Assembly (NCBI GenBank): GCA_010093685.1
Contig: MU006228.1
Location: 293,111 to 357,110 of the forward strand
Direction of reading: 5' to 3'
Source: Ophiobolus disseminans
Lineage: Eukaryota; Ascomycota; Dothideomycetes; Pleosporales; Phaeosphaeriaceae
Length of the DNA: 64,000 nucleotides
Position 1 is the stretch's first letter, and the number at the start of each line of letters is the position of its first letter. Shown in pieces: positions 30,363 through 41,567 of the stretch. The translations under genes were made by a program, and so were the position numbers. The notes beneath the pieces are model-generated. The model was not told where the DNA came from. It ran no database searches and worked only from the letters and a program-made list of their open reading frames with translations.

Positions 30363-32177
30363 CTAGTAATCAAAATCCTCAAACATAACCTTCTTGCCCT
30401 CCAGCCACGACAGGATTTCCTTCCTGAGCATCTTCCCAGCGCAAAGATACCACGCATCCGCGTCCAGAGTGTTAATATCGCTTTTCGTCAGCCGCTTGAT
30501 GTTGACCTTTACTCCCTTCGACTCCAAGTCTTTGACTTTATCATGAAATCCCTCGATCTCCACATCACCGGTGAAGAACACCTCCATCGACGCGGCAAGC
30601 CTCGGATATCGCTCTAGTGTATCAGCGACAAGCCCAGCGTCCACCCCCTTGACCGTCCAAAACAGCTTCAATCTTTCTGGGCTTAAGGCAAGCCCATCTG
30701 CCTGTCCGAGCAGCGGCGTAATTCCTACACCACCAGCAATAAACGGCGTCACTCTCCCCTCCCCTTGCCGCACTCTGAACTCGCCACCCACACCCAGAAT
30801 TGGTACCTCAAACCCCGCGCGCGGATTCTGCTTGAATAAGTATTTGGTGACAGGACCGACGCTACGAATCGTGATGTCGAATGATTTCTCACTTCCGGAC
30901 TTCGATGTGGGAGTCGAGGAGATGGTGAACGTCCTCACAAAATCATCGTTCAAGCTCCCTGGATCCTCATCACGCATGTGTTCGTACCCAACGTCCAGCT
31001 CAGCCTTGAAGTCCAATGCGATCCACTGGCCGGGTGAATACGAGATGCCAGCCGGGACCGAAAACGAGAAGCGAGATATCGATGGGGTGAGCAAGGCAAC
31101 TTTTGTAAGGCGGGCAGTGGGTTGCTTGGATTGAGAGGTGATTGCAGATTTAATATTTCCTTCTGCAGCCAACGGGCGCACACGTGGATTGTACGGACTT
31201 GGGGTCTTCTTGACGCCCCGAAAAGGCAGCCCACGCTGTATGAAGCGCGCTTCGGTGATGCCGATTTTGACGGCGAGGTTGCTACCGGGCAGTAGAGATG
31301 CTGCATCCGTACCGACGAGGATCTCAGTCGTGCCGGTGATGTACAACACGTCGCCGGTCTCGTAGTCTGGGAATGTGATGCCGATCCTGGGATTGAGCTG
31401 GAGGTTGCCGAGAGATTGGTAAAGCCGATTCCCGCTGAATTCTGGGTAGGCGATACATGTGGGAGATATGACGCGAACAAATCCAGGGCTGCCGCCACGA
31501 TGGTTGACATCCATGTCGGATGATGTGCTGGTAGAGAGGAAGAACATGTCTGACTTGTTGATCAAAGCTCTGGCTTGGCCTGATAAGGTCGGTCCATTTG
31601 ACAGAAGCTGAGACTGTACGAGGGCCGGTTGGAGTACGTATTGGTTCAGGTACTTTGGGCAGTTTCCTAGGCTCTCGTCAATCTTGGTGACGAGCTGGAT
31701 TTGGTTCTGAGTTTCTGGAGTTCGTTCTTCGTCGCTTTCTCCGATTTGGACTTTGACGTCTTGCACAGTACCGGCCACCATTTTGCCCGCTATCTTCACT
31801 CTTTTTCTCGTCATCAACTCGATGGCCAAGCCGGCGAGCATCTTGCCTCCGTCCTTTGGCTGCAACATCTCCCCAGCCTTCGCTTCGCCAACCAAGGCCT
31901 GTACTACAGGATCATGCTCGCTGTCTACAAGCGTACGTGTGCCGACGAAGCCGCCGCCGAGTGGTTCTGAGAATCCTGGTGAGCCGCCCCAGAGGGTTGT
32001 CCATGGGCGATCTTGTAGATCGAGGGTGCCGAGCGCAAGAAGAGAGCCTTTCTGCAGCATAAAGGATGCTTGAGGCGTCAGCATGGTAGATGTAGGATTG
32101 TCTTGGGGTGGGACGCGAAGCAGCTTGTGCATCTTCTCCTCGCCATCATTCCAGGGCATTGCCATTGAGAACGCCAT
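30363..32177 (-). CDS. Flavin oxidoreductase: PNPOx-like split barrel fused to a ferredoxin-reductase-type module
   Basis: A single-exon gene of 604 residues from the ATG at 32177. Residues of about 40-320 have the pattern of a pyridoxamine 5'-phosphate oxidase-like FMN-binding split barrel (GTLDLQDRPWTTLWGG near the start, then SDMFFLSTSTSSD and NPRIGITFPDYETGDVLYITG). From about residue 350 the FAD-binding barrel follows, with YSPGQWIALDF and RTFTISSTP. A NAD(P)-binding half follows, with FIAGGVGITPLLGQ and a C-terminal ALYLCAG-like WYLCAGK. No Cys cluster for a 2Fe-2S centre is seen at the C-terminus. Such fusions probably pass electrons from NAD(P)H through FAD to FMN. The substrate is unknown. 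No signal peptide is seen, so a cytosolic site is likely. Confidence 0.85.
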   Translation of the reverse strand: MAFSMAMPWNDGEEKMHKLLRVPPQDNPTSTMLTPQASFMLQKGSLLALGTLDLQDRPWTTLWGGSPGFSEPLGGGFVGTRTLVDSEHDPVVQALVGEAKAGEMLQPKDGGKMLAGLAIELMTRKRVKIAGKMVAGTVQDVKVQIGESDEERTPETQNQIQLVTKIDESLGNCPKYLNQYVLQPALVQSQLLSNGPTLSGQARALINKSDMFFLSTSTSSDMDVNHRGGSPGFVRVISPTCIAYPEFSGNRLYQSLGNLQLNPRIGITFPDYETGDVLYITGTTEILVGTDAASLLPGSNLAVKIGITEARFIQRGLPFRGVKKTPSPYNPRVRPLAAEGNIKSAITSQSKQPTARLTKVALLTPSISRFSFSVPAGISYSPGQWIALDFKAELDVGYEHMRDEDPGSLNDDFVRTFTISSTPTSKSGSEKSFDITIRSVGPVTKYLFKQNPRAGFEVPILGVGGEFRVRQGEGRVTPFIAGGVGITPLLGQADGLALSPERLKLFWTVKGVDAGLVADTLERYPRLAASMEVFFTGDVEIEGFHDKVKDLESKGVKVNIKRLTKSDINTLDADAWYLCAGKMLRKEILSWLEGKKVMFEDFDY

Positions 32178-32895
32178 GTTGGTGCTATACGGCTCGGTTG
32201 ATCACGGTACTGCAGCTGGTGTAGCTTGATGAGTCCTTCGCTCCTTCTTTATAGCACAAAGGAAAAACCCCGCGTTTCCCATTCGTTCCGAGAGATTACC
32301 AATTTCTTGCCGCTCACAGAGTGATTCGAAACGTGATGTCAGGTCGGGCACTGTAGTGAAGCTTGTCGGCAGCTTACCGTTTGACCGCATGCCGCTACCA
32401 ACTACACATCGGCATCGCTCAGGTGGCGTCGACAATCATAACTTCCCGGCCGCGCAGAGCGGGGAATGTACATGTCAAATGTGCATGTCAGCAATAGACG
32501 AGGACTTGTATTACCCCGAACAATGCTTAATCAGCTTTGGTGGTGATGCCGTGATTCCAGAACGCGTCCAGCCCTGGAGGCTTCCGCGAATCTGGTGGGG
32601 TTGTCCAGGGGTTGCACGCGGGGAGACACCAGTGCATCTATTTCCAAGTTTCTTCCCTCAGCGTGCTCGGATGAGGAAGCATCTTGCTGGACGGGGTGTA
32701 TGGTGTCGTGCAATCATATCCGCCGTACCACCGCAGATGGAGACGTCGCGACACGAAGGGGCATGGGGCTGAAATCGCTTGGCCAGCGGAGGTCCCTTGC
32801 TGGCCGTGATCCTCCAAATCTCAATACCGAACTTCGCGCTCAGACAAGACCTCCACACTCATTTCAGAGCGAATCAGCACCGTCGTTTTCACACA
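32178..32895. other. Divergent intergenic region
   Basis: This lies between the start of the flavin reductase gene (minus) and the start of the MARVEL gene (plus) and probably holds both promoters. Short frames here are not convincing. Confidence 0.5.
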
Positions 32896-33677
32896 ATGGC
32901 ATTCCGCAGAGATCGTGTGCGTCCGACGCACTATCCCAAGCTGCCCTTTCACATAATTCGAAGTGCGCAACTCCTTTCGTCGACAGTCGTGGCTTGTATA
33001 ATGTTCTATTTCCTGAAGGAGCTGGCAAAAGACAACTTTAGACTCCCATGGACATTTATCTTGGTACTTGTCCTCTCATACCCCAATGTGACTGCATGCT
33101 TACTAACACTTCGCAACAGCTCGTCGTCGTGTCCCTCCTTACCATCTTCTCCCTCACAACGACCATCGTCCTACACTGTTTCTACGGTCTCAATCCCGTT
33201 CTCAACACTCTCTTGAACTCTGGCCTTGCTTTGCTATGGGCCGTGTCGTTCAGTCTACTGAGCTGGTGGTCGTCCGGCACATTGTCGCATGTGTGCAGTC
33301 GGGACAACTGGGACAGCGAATTAGGAATGTCCGTGTGCAGGCTATACAAAGCTTTGTTCAGCTTCAGCTTGTTGGGGCTGCTATCAACGCTAGTAGCGTT
33401 GGTACTGGATGTGCACGTCCAGCGACAGGCGACTGCGCGTGGGCGATTCCAGCAGATTGGCTTGGTAGCTGCTGATGGGAAGGGTGCGAGAACAGAGGGA
33501 CACAGGGGTTTGGTTGGTCATGAAACGAACCCAAATCCAAATTCAAGCATAGCTGGCCAGATGCGGGGCGGAGAGGGGTATGCGCTGCCTGACGAGCAGT
33601 TTGCGTATGGCGATGACACGACGTATCATGGAGCTGCGGGGCAGGTTGGGCGAAGGAGTTTGGAGGAGAGGATGTAG
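32896..33677 (+). CDS. MARVEL-like four-helix membrane protein
   Basis: Exons 32896-33063 and 33120-33677 join across a 56-nt intron with GTACTT, a TACTAAC branch and AACAG, giving 241 residues. The start ATG lies in ACACAATGG. Four membrane helices are seen, at about residues 18-42, 50-78, 84-108 and 122-148. A Cys and Trp-bearing loop (SHVCSRDNWDSELG) lies between helices three and four. The C-terminal tail of about 90 residues is hydrophilic and probably cytosolic. The layout matches fungal MARVEL-domain proteins, which sit in plasma-membrane or vesicle membranes and shape membrane apposition. No further specificity is claimed. Confidence 0.8.
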
Positions 33678-33804
33678 AGTTATGCTTAGACTTCTCAACA
33701 AATGTTTCAGTGCATTTATTTAGAGTACATGTGTATATACAGCTCGCTGTACCTAAAACGCCGCCCAGTGTGGCATCTGTGTGCCGGGTATCGTATGCAA
33801 TAAT

Positions 33805-34889
33805 CTAGAAGACATCGTCCATGTTCACGTCCCTTGCGCCTACAGCCACAGAAGCGGCTTGCTTAGTTCCAACATGGGGGTCTAGCGACGGAGTGCCTCT
33901 TGCGTTGATCTCGTCCTCGATGAACACGCCAAAACCACCAAAGGCTTCGCGCAGTGACCGGTTGTAAAAGTCCCGCATGTCGTAACCTCCCACTGAATGT
34001 TTCACGTCGTTTTTTTGATTGGTGAGCCAGTCCACCTCGTAGTCGTCCTGCAGGACGTAGTACTGCGGTGCGATGCTCCAGCCACCGAACGGGTCGAAGG
34101 GTGCCTCTGGTGGCGGCGCAACACGCTTCTTGAGTCCATGAAACTTGAAGCCTATATCCTCATTCATTTCATTCGCAATTGTTTGGGGTGTGCTCGCGGG
34201 CGCAGCGGTCTTGCGTTGTGTGGCGCCCTTCTTCAGAACGACGTGGTCTGTAGGCACCGAGGAGTCGAATTCTCGTCTTCTGGCGTTGGGGTTGAGCTCT
34301 GCCTTCTGGTGGTCCTCCCACCGCCGCAGCCTGCCTTCCGTAGCTTCGACGTCGACTTTGAGGATGAGGTTCCAGGTTATCTCTTCGACCTGTTCGAGGT
34401 AGTCGTTGTAGTCCATGAGTGTCTCGAAGTCTTCTTCCTTCTTGTTCATGCTGCACGTCAGTTAGCCTGGGCTTGCATGACACGAATTTCGGCGAAGACG
34501 CACGCCCCGGCCACCCGTCGCCGTATGTCCACTTCCCGCTCCACCTTGAGATCCTCAAACGTCTGCCTCCTGAACTTTGCCTTCCTCAGCGTCCGCGCGC
34601 ATCCGGCGATGGGACACGGTGCGGGTCCGTGGCTGAAGATGCGGTCGACACACGACTCGCACATCTTGTGGTAGCACTCCGGGTTGACCTTGAACTGCAT
34701 GTTGGGGTTGAGGTAGCGGGACGATTTGCATACGGGGCAAATGTCTGAGGAAGAGTCAGCAACAGCAGGTGGACGCGACGCGTGCTGTAAAGACAAGCCA
34801 TGGAGGGACTTGGAGAGAGGAGACGCACCGCCATCTTCCGCGAGGCGCTTCGTGGACGCGCCATTTGCGCGCGTGGGCTGCTTCGACAT
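33805..34889 (-). CDS. TFB3: TFIIH subunit TFB3 (MAT1 homologue, CDK-activating kinase assembly factor)
   Basis: Exons 34889-34829, 34744-34504 and 34450-33805 join in phase to 315 residues, with introns of 84 nt (GTGCGT ... CCTCAG) and 53 nt (GTGCGT, CTAAC branch, GTGCAG). A C3HC4 RING finger opens the protein (C23, C26, C44, H46, C49, C52, C64, C69), followed by the conserved linker FEDLKVEREVDIRRRV. The MAT1-type coiled helix with NKKEEDFETLMDYNDYLEQVEEI comes next. TFB3/MAT1 bridges the CDK7-cyclin H kinase to the TFIIH core for transcription and repair. The first intron also keeps the frame open, so an unspliced transcript would add 28 residues before the RING. The gene is divergent from the URI-like gene on the right. 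Confidence 0.93.
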
Positions 34890-35199
34890 GGCGGAGGTGG
34901 TGCAGAGTCGGGGACGGAGCGTGTCTTGAAGACGAATTGATGATAGTGATGACTAAGCGGCTGCCTCCAACAAAGCAGACTGTGGCGAGGCGGATCAGGG
35001 CGTGTCCAACGATGTCGACATGCTTCGAGCGTGAGGTGCAGCCCCGATGCTGACCTCTGGGGCTCACTCTCGAAACATTCCGCGGCCTGCATGGTTCCCT
35101 TGTTCATCTATTAGCGCGCCAAGAGTTCGGCTGTTGTGGGTTTCCGCTGCAAGCAAATTCCGTCTCTTCCTCCGCCTCTCCACATCACCAACCTCAGCT
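34890..35199. promoter_or_regulatory. Shared divergent promoter interval of TFB3 and the URI-like gene
   Basis: 310 bp separate the two ATGs on opposite strands. The interval must hold both 5' leaders and promoters. The CT-rich run near 35161-35182 before the URI start is typical of fungal leaders. Confidence 0.55.
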
Positions 35200-36999
35200 A
35201 TGGCCGCGTCGACGCAAAGCACGCTGGAGAACATTGAGCGCCGACGCGTGCAGCTCCAAGAGAGTATCGAGAAGCTTCGGAAAGCCCTCACTCACTGGAC
35301 CACTTGGGAGGCTGAGTACCAGACGCTCAAAGAGGAGCTGGAGGATGCTGAGGATGCTTCTCCAATCCAGATCCGCGAGATCGCCCAGGGCCTTGGCAGC
35401 TCTCTCCTCGACATCAAGGAAGTCGAAGAGCTGCTCGGCAAAGATCTGAAGACGAAACGCACCGCTAACCAAGTCGTTGATATCATCTCTAGACGCATTG
35501 ACTATGTCCAGCAGAACAGCGCCACCATAGAGAAGCAACTTGACGCCGCCGAGAAGAAACTTGCAGGCGTCGACGTCCTCTTGGAGCCAGGCATGGACAA
35601 CGAAGAGGGACTTCCCATGATGGATATTGAGGAAGAGCTGGATGAGGAGGGCAACGAGGTGGCCAGCTCAGTGAACCAGACTGGCAAGGGAGCGGCTGAG
35701 ATTCTGGAGGTCCTTCGGAAAGCAGGCATCCAGAAGGCGGAGCTCGACAAGAAGGCGGGCACCGTAAAGCATGCTGCTGCGCTTGCTCCCACCCCATCCG
35801 CACCTCAGGCTTCTTCGGAAAAGGTCGCCACGCCTACGACCACAAAAACCCAAACGGACGCACAGCCACCGAAGGTTGAAGAGGACGACTCCAAACCTGT
35901 AAAGAAGACTGTCTCATTTGCCGAGGAAACTAAGCCGGAAGCTCCTCAAAAGATGTCATCTCGAGAAGTACTGGAGAAGTACGGCTACAACGATGATCTT
36001 GCGGACCTAAACTTCACGCATGGCACCAAGGTTGTCGAGCTCGATCAAGACGACAACGAGATCGCTTCCTATCCCATCATTCCGCAAGGCGAATCTCCCG
36101 AAGATGCTGAGCTACGGCGGCAGATGCTGCAATATGGTCTCTCCGAGGTGGGACAGATTGTCGCTGAACTTGACCTTGATCACCCTACCGCTGACTTCTC
36201 GGACGGTGATGAAGACGAACACGATTGGGGCGACGACACTGAGGACGACGAAGACGAGGACCAGTATGGCCGCAGCACAAGGTCAGTAGTAACAGACGAC
36301 TACCGGAAGCAAATGCTGGAGCTAGAGAAGAAGCTCAATGCTCGTATGATGGAGAACGTCGGTCCAGAGGCTGGCGGTGATTCGTTAGAAGAGCACGCTG
36401 GCGACATTCGCACGCTACGGATCCGTCAAGATGAGCAGTTCGATGAGGCGCTTGGTACTGCAAAAGCGGAGCCCACATCGACAGAGCCGAAGAAGAAAGG
36501 CGTATGCTTTGCGGACGAACTTGATGTTTCCAATGCCCCGCAGCCTGTACGGTCTGCTCCGACCATGTCAGAGGCCATTGTCGAGCGGTCTACGTCAAAC
36601 GCAAGTACAGCATCAGCGCCCGGCAAGTCTGCAAAGGTATCCAGATTCAAAAGTAGTAGACCGGGAGGTGGCCGGCTAGGCCATGTGTTGCCCACACCAC
36701 CTGTACCTGAAGCACCCGCCGTGCCCACCGGACCAGCTGGGCGCACTCTGGCTACTACCGTCGTCGAGCACGGCCCGTTGGCGATGGAACCTAATTCGCC
36801 TGATGAGTTCGACCCCATGATTCTCAACCGCGAAATCCAAGCCGACTACCACAAAGCGCGAAACAAGATTATCCAGCAGCAAGGCGGCTTCAAGCCCACG
36901 CAAGAGGATATAGAGAGTCCGCTGGTCGAGGAGAGGGACGGGAAGACGAGGAAAGTAAGTCGGTTCATGGCATCTCGGGTCAACGCCAGCGGTATGTAA
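35200..36999 (+). CDS. URI/Bud27-like unconventional prefoldin
   Basis: One exon, 599 residues, from the ATG at 35200 (CAGCTATGGCC). The N-terminal 150 residues form two long helices with a short hairpin (TLENIERRRVQLQESIEKLRK, then VVDIISRRIDYVQQNSATIEKQL), the prefoldin-alpha layout. The middle is acidic, with an EDEHDWGDDTEDDEDED run near residues 340-360. The C-terminus has the DUF3835-type signature twice, as KVSRFKSSR and KVSRFMASR, with FDPMILNREIQADYHKARNKIIQQQGGF between them, typical of fungal URI/Bud27 homologues. Such proteins bind the RNA polymerase subunit RPB5 and help assemble polymerases. The stop lies inside a GTATGTAAG donor-like sequence. A 108-nt intron to 37100 would add 53 residues, which I consider less likely. 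Confidence 0.85.
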   Translation: MAASTQSTLENIERRRVQLQESIEKLRKALTHWTTWEAEYQTLKEELEDAEDASPIQIREIAQGLGSSLLDIKEVEELLGKDLKTKRTANQVVDIISRRIDYVQQNSATIEKQLDAAEKKLAGVDVLLEPGMDNEEGLPMMDIEEELDEEGNEVASSVNQTGKGAAEILEVLRKAGIQKAELDKKAGTVKHAAALAPTPSAPQASSEKVATPTTTKTQTDAQPPKVEEDDSKPVKKTVSFAEETKPEAPQKMSSREVLEKYGYNDDLADLNFTHGTKVVELDQDDNEIASYPIIPQGESPEDAELRRQMLQYGLSEVGQIVAELDLDHPTADFSDGDEDEHDWGDDTEDDEDEDQYGRSTRSVVTDDYRKQMLELEKKLNARMMENVGPEAGGDSLEEHAGDIRTLRIRQDEQFDEALGTAKAEPTSTEPKKKGVCFADELDVSNAPQPVRSAPTMSEAIVERSTSNASTASAPGKSAKVSRFKSSRPGGGRLGHVLPTPPVPEAPAVPTGPAGRTLATTVVEHGPLAMEPNSPDEFDPMILNREIQADYHKARNKIIQQQGGFKPTQEDIESPLVEERDGKTRKVSRFMASRVNASGM

Positions 37000-37369
37000 G
37001 CTCTTATATTGACTGAGACGTTTGAGTGTCTCTTTTTTGTCGTGATGTGATAATACCGGAGCCTATGCCCGTGACGCTACCTACTCCTCCATGTAGCAGA
37101 TCACATTTTAGACGGCTCCAAGATTGAACTCGGAGAGCTCTCTGACGTGGCTGGCGCGATGCCTGACTCGATTATAGTTTGCTCTGCACATAGTAGATAC
37201 TGCAACAATATATTGTTTTTTTGCCTACCTTTGTATCCCCGTCCAATTTGTGTGAGGGCTTGATAGTACTGTGAGGATATACAGGGTCTCGGTAGTGCTT
37301 AAGTTGTCCAATCACAGCGGGGTAGCTCCGCGTCATCTACAGCCCAAAATCTTTGGCGGGCAACAAACC
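37000..37369. other. Intergenic, with one copy of a 15-bp repeat
   Basis: No separate gene is recognised. GTGAGGATATACAGG occurs at 37271-37285, and the identical 15 bases recur at 40941-40955, on the other side of the ataxin-10 homologue. Confidence 0.55.
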
Positions 37370-40300
37370 ATGGCGACGACGCCCGCCGACGCCGAACTCC
37401 CGTTTGCCCACATTGCCCTTGCGCAGTACCAGAAGATCGCGAAGAAGCTGGCCTCGAACAAGCTCTACCGCATACTCCGCGCGCCCGCACCCATCCGCAT
37501 ATGGGTATACCGCTCGCTCCTCGCGCAGAACCGGCTGTGGAACGAATGGGACCGCCCCTCACTGCGGGCAGAAGACATGGACCGGGACCGGGACCCGCGC
37601 GACGAGGGCAGTGTCGACGACACGGAGAGCCTGCGCGAGTCTGAGCCCGACAGCCTCGATGGCGCGCCCGCAAAGCCGCACCTCACCCGCCTGCGCCTCG
37701 CCCTCGCGCCATACTGCGTCCACTTCAACAACCCTGGCTATATACGCGACGACACGCTGCGCATGCTGGAGCGCGACGTGGTCAAGAAGACGCTCGAGGA
37801 CACGCGCAAGAGCATCGAGATGCGTGAAGAGCTCGGCCTCTCGTGGGAGTTCTGGGACTCGCTGGCCGAGGTGCTGAAGACGGCCATCCCCTCGCTGGAG
37901 CGCCGCTGCTTTGCCGCCCCCGACCCCGCCGCCCCGGAGTACGAGGGCCTGTCCGGCCCGCTCATTGCCAGCTATGCGCCGAGCCTGCTCAGGGACCTGG
38001 ACCGCCTGAACCAGCTGATCTGCATTGCCCGCAACGTCCTGGTCCACGGCGAGCGCGTGCAGAACCTCGCCGCCGAACGCCTCTTCGACAAGGACATCTT
38101 TGCCCTGGTCAACGTCTGCGTGCGCGTCACGGCGAGAGGCTACGATGGCGAGGCGGGCACCCAGGACGAGGACAAGTGGCAGGGCGTCATCAACGCCTAC
38201 AAGAAGCTGCTCATCACGTGCCTTCAGTTCCTGAACAACCTGATTGGCCGTAACGAGCAGCGGAAGCTCATGCTGTGGATCGAGCTCTTCGACAGCCATC
38301 TCGACAACGAGCTGCCCAACTTTGCTGACATGAAGTACAAGCTGGACGAGTCGACCCAGCAAGAGCAGCCGTGGCAGCAGGCCGATGCCTCGGATCCGAT
38401 GGCGCGGTCCTCACGAAGCATCGACACTTTCAAGATCCCACAACAACCGGCCTCATCGCCGTTCCTACTCTACATTGGCGAGACGGGCAACGACGTCAAG
38501 AAGGCGCTGCAGCAGCACGGCGTCAAGGCGGGCGCGAACGAGATCGCTGCCGAGTGCCGGCGGCGGTGGCAGACCATGGGCGAGGAAGAGAAGAATGTAC
38601 GTCTCAACGATCAAGCCTCGGGAGCATCACTGACCTGTCTAGAAATGGAACATGTCATACGCCGACGTCGTTGCCAGATATCGCGACCAGATCACGCAGT
38701 CCAGCACGTACAGGAAAGTCGTGGATCAGCACGCAAAGAACGAAGAGAGTGTGCAGGCACTTGCAAAGAGTATCAATCAGCTACAGGTCGAGGTCGACCG
38801 CATGCGCACTTCGATTGCCGTGCACCCCGACGAAACATCGCCCGATCACGAGGCGTCCTCGGCCCCAGAAGTGAAACAACACGCAGAACCAGCGACCGAT
38901 GACTCGTTACTAGATCCCAGCATCAAGCGGTCTTCCCCGGCAGGTGAGATCGATTTCCGTGTCACCTATCCGCCATCCTTCGGCGCCGAGATTCTGCAAA
39001 ATGGCAAGGAAGACCTCTTGAAGCGTCTGGAGCCAGACCCAGACCGTCCATCAGGGCTAATCAGTGATGTAGCCTCGCCCACTTCTCCTCCGCCAGAGGA
39101 TGACGATGACAATGATGACGACTACGACGACATTCCAGGAGACGAGGGGCGGGGGCTACTCACCGATGTGCCTCTCATTCTTGGACCGACAGAGATCGAA
39201 GTTCTACCCATGATCATCATGGCTGGCATTGTGGAGCCACAAGAAGGACAGCCCGGCTACCACTCAGATCCGACCGTCTTCAGTAGTGTCAGAAGCATGC
39301 ATGGTGTGCGATGCCACCTGCTCCTCGCACAGGACAATGGACGGAATCTTCTCCGCGAGCTGTTGATATTCGTTGCAGCATGGGATCTGAGGGAAGAAGA
39401 GCTGTACTTCAAGTTCATGGTCAAGATTATGGAGGCGATACTAGCAAACCAGCTGCTGCCGTTCGCCTACCATGCTTTCCGCGAATCAGAGTAGGTACTT
39501 CGCTCGTGTATTGTAATTGTTGCTGACAACTTCTCAGGTCCAAGGACATCATCTCTCCGGCACAAGCTGTGATTATGAAGCTGCTGACGAACATTTTCCG
39601 TGCAAGACAGGCACGCGCACAGCCCACCAAAGGCCTTCTCAAGCCTAATCCCCCGCAAGTCGATCAAGGCGACGTCCACATGGTTAATTTCCTGTTGACA
39701 GAGTTCCGCCGACACATCATCCCCCAAACATGTGCTCTCATCTTCTTACAAGGTCAAATACGTACCGGTCATGCACATGCAGAGGATTTCCCGCTTAATC
39801 TGTGGGATATGGAGCGGATGTATGAAGGTGTCTATCAGTACTTGGAGTTTTTCGCCATCTTGACGGAGCACGAGACATGGAAGAGAATGCTAAGTAACTG
39901 GGAAATCGCCAACGAGCTGGTCACATTGCTGAAAGAGCTGGATGCTGCAATACCCAAAGGCAACCTAGCGGTACCACCACTGAAGAACAATACCCACCAA
40001 GCTCAAGCGGCCCCACAGCCACAGCCACAGCCACCACAACAACAACATTCAGACGAAATCGACGACCCTTCACAGCAGGAACAGCCCCAGCATCCACAGC
40101 CGGTTGCTGTTGAACGTCCATACGACACAGCTACCGCCCCAGAGACGTACATTCCCCCACCAGCATCACCATCGCCCCGGCCATATATGGACGAAGCAGC
40201 AGATGAACCCTCGGATTTTGAATGGCGCAATCTTAAGAAGTTGGCTGTCCTTGTTCTGAGTTCACTGGTCTGGAAGAACAAGCACGTTCAAGACCAAATC

Positions 40301-40864
40301 CGCCCCCTTGGCGGCATAGAAGCAGTGCTCAACTGCTGCTCCTACGACGAGCACAACCCCTATATTCGAGAACACGCCATCATGTGTCTCCGTTTCCTCA
40401 TGGAGGGCAACAAAGAAAACCAGGACCGCATCCGCGCACTAGAGCGCCACACACAAGAAAAGACAAAAGAAGCTATGCCTGCATCTGCGGATTCCACTGT
40501 TGCTCCTCCTACCCCTGACAACGCTCCCGTCAATGTCCGCGTCCCCGATGAGGTCCTGGACCAACAGGGGTATGAAACTTATATGGACAGTAAGGGGCAG
40601 GTCATGTTACGAAAACGTCAACTGCAGCTGCAACCGCAGGCACCGCCGCAACCCATACCGTCAAGGGATGCGGGAAAGGGTAAGGCAAAAATCAATCCCG
40701 GCCCGCAGGACCCCAAGGCGCTGGAAGATCTGGTGCAACAGGTTATGCGCGATTTGCCGCGGGTGCAGGGGCTGAGGGGCGGGGAAGAGCGGGCGGCGGA
40801 GTCGGAGGAGGCGATCAAGAAGTTGGATTTGAGGTTTGATGGGGGTGGGGGGTCGAAGGCATGA
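37370..40864 (+). CDS. Ataxin-10 homologue (Ctr86-like) with an internal HMG-box-like segment
   Basis: Exons 37370-38596, 38643-39490 and 39538-40864 (introns 46 and 47 nt, phases 0 and 2) give 1133 residues. The start is at an ACCATGG. The C-terminal region (about residues 923-992) has the ataxin-10 signature: NLKKLAVLVLSSLVW, then IRPLGGIEAVLNCCSYDEHNP and REHAIMCLRFLMEGNKENQDRI. This is how fungal Ctr86 proteins are recognised. The N-terminal 340 residues are helical. At about residues 363-425 a segment (SPFLLYIGE, then EIAAECRRRWQTMGEEEKNKW, then YADVVARYRDQ) has the spacing of an HMG box; the first splice junction falls inside it. Acidic and Gln/Pro-rich linkers separate the parts. The role is unknown; ataxin-10 proteins act in cytokinesis and cell growth. 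Confidence 0.85.
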
Positions 40865-41567
40865 GGGATTTTGTTGTAGGACATTCGGACCTGGCTATCC
40901 TTATATCACTATTATGATTTCCTTGAGTCTTTATAGTGGCGTGAGGATATACAGGCTGACTGTTAAGATTCTCGCGGTGCTCAGTAGTGGAGCTCATCCG
41001 GAGTCCGCTCATGGCACAGGGTGCCTATGGACGACACCTAGGAACGACACAAGAAGGTTTGACGCTTACGACTGACTCATCATTGCGACATAACCGAAGG
41101 CTCAACCTCCTGGGATCAATTGGCGTTACTACATACAAGCCTTGTCACCATACAAGTCGGCGCACAATGTTCTGAGCATCCCACACACAAGGAGTCTTGT
41201 CTATCCTCACAGGACTTTCAACATTGTACTGGTATTCAAAACGGTTCTTGAGGACAGACAGGCTTCCTGTTGGGTTCTATGTAATGGGGAACGAGTCTTT
41301 AGAGCACCTGGTGCATGTGCGACGTTCATTCACGAGGAACACCTCCGTCGCCGCCATCGTGCAGCTATATATATGCCTCACTATCAGTATGTACACACTT
41401 TCTCGACCACGCTCAGAGTATATGATTTCTCTGTGAATGCTTCTCATTTAGTTATCAACATAGTTCACATTCGCCTTCACATCCACAAATGAGCAACAGC
41501 ACTTTGCAAAGCTCCACTTCAAAACTTCAGTTTAGTCACTAGACAAAACCTCAACACATACACAGTC
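40865..41567. other. Intergenic, with the second 15-bp repeat copy
   Basis: No gene is recognised. GTGAGGATATACAGG is at 40941-40955. Confidence 0.5.
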
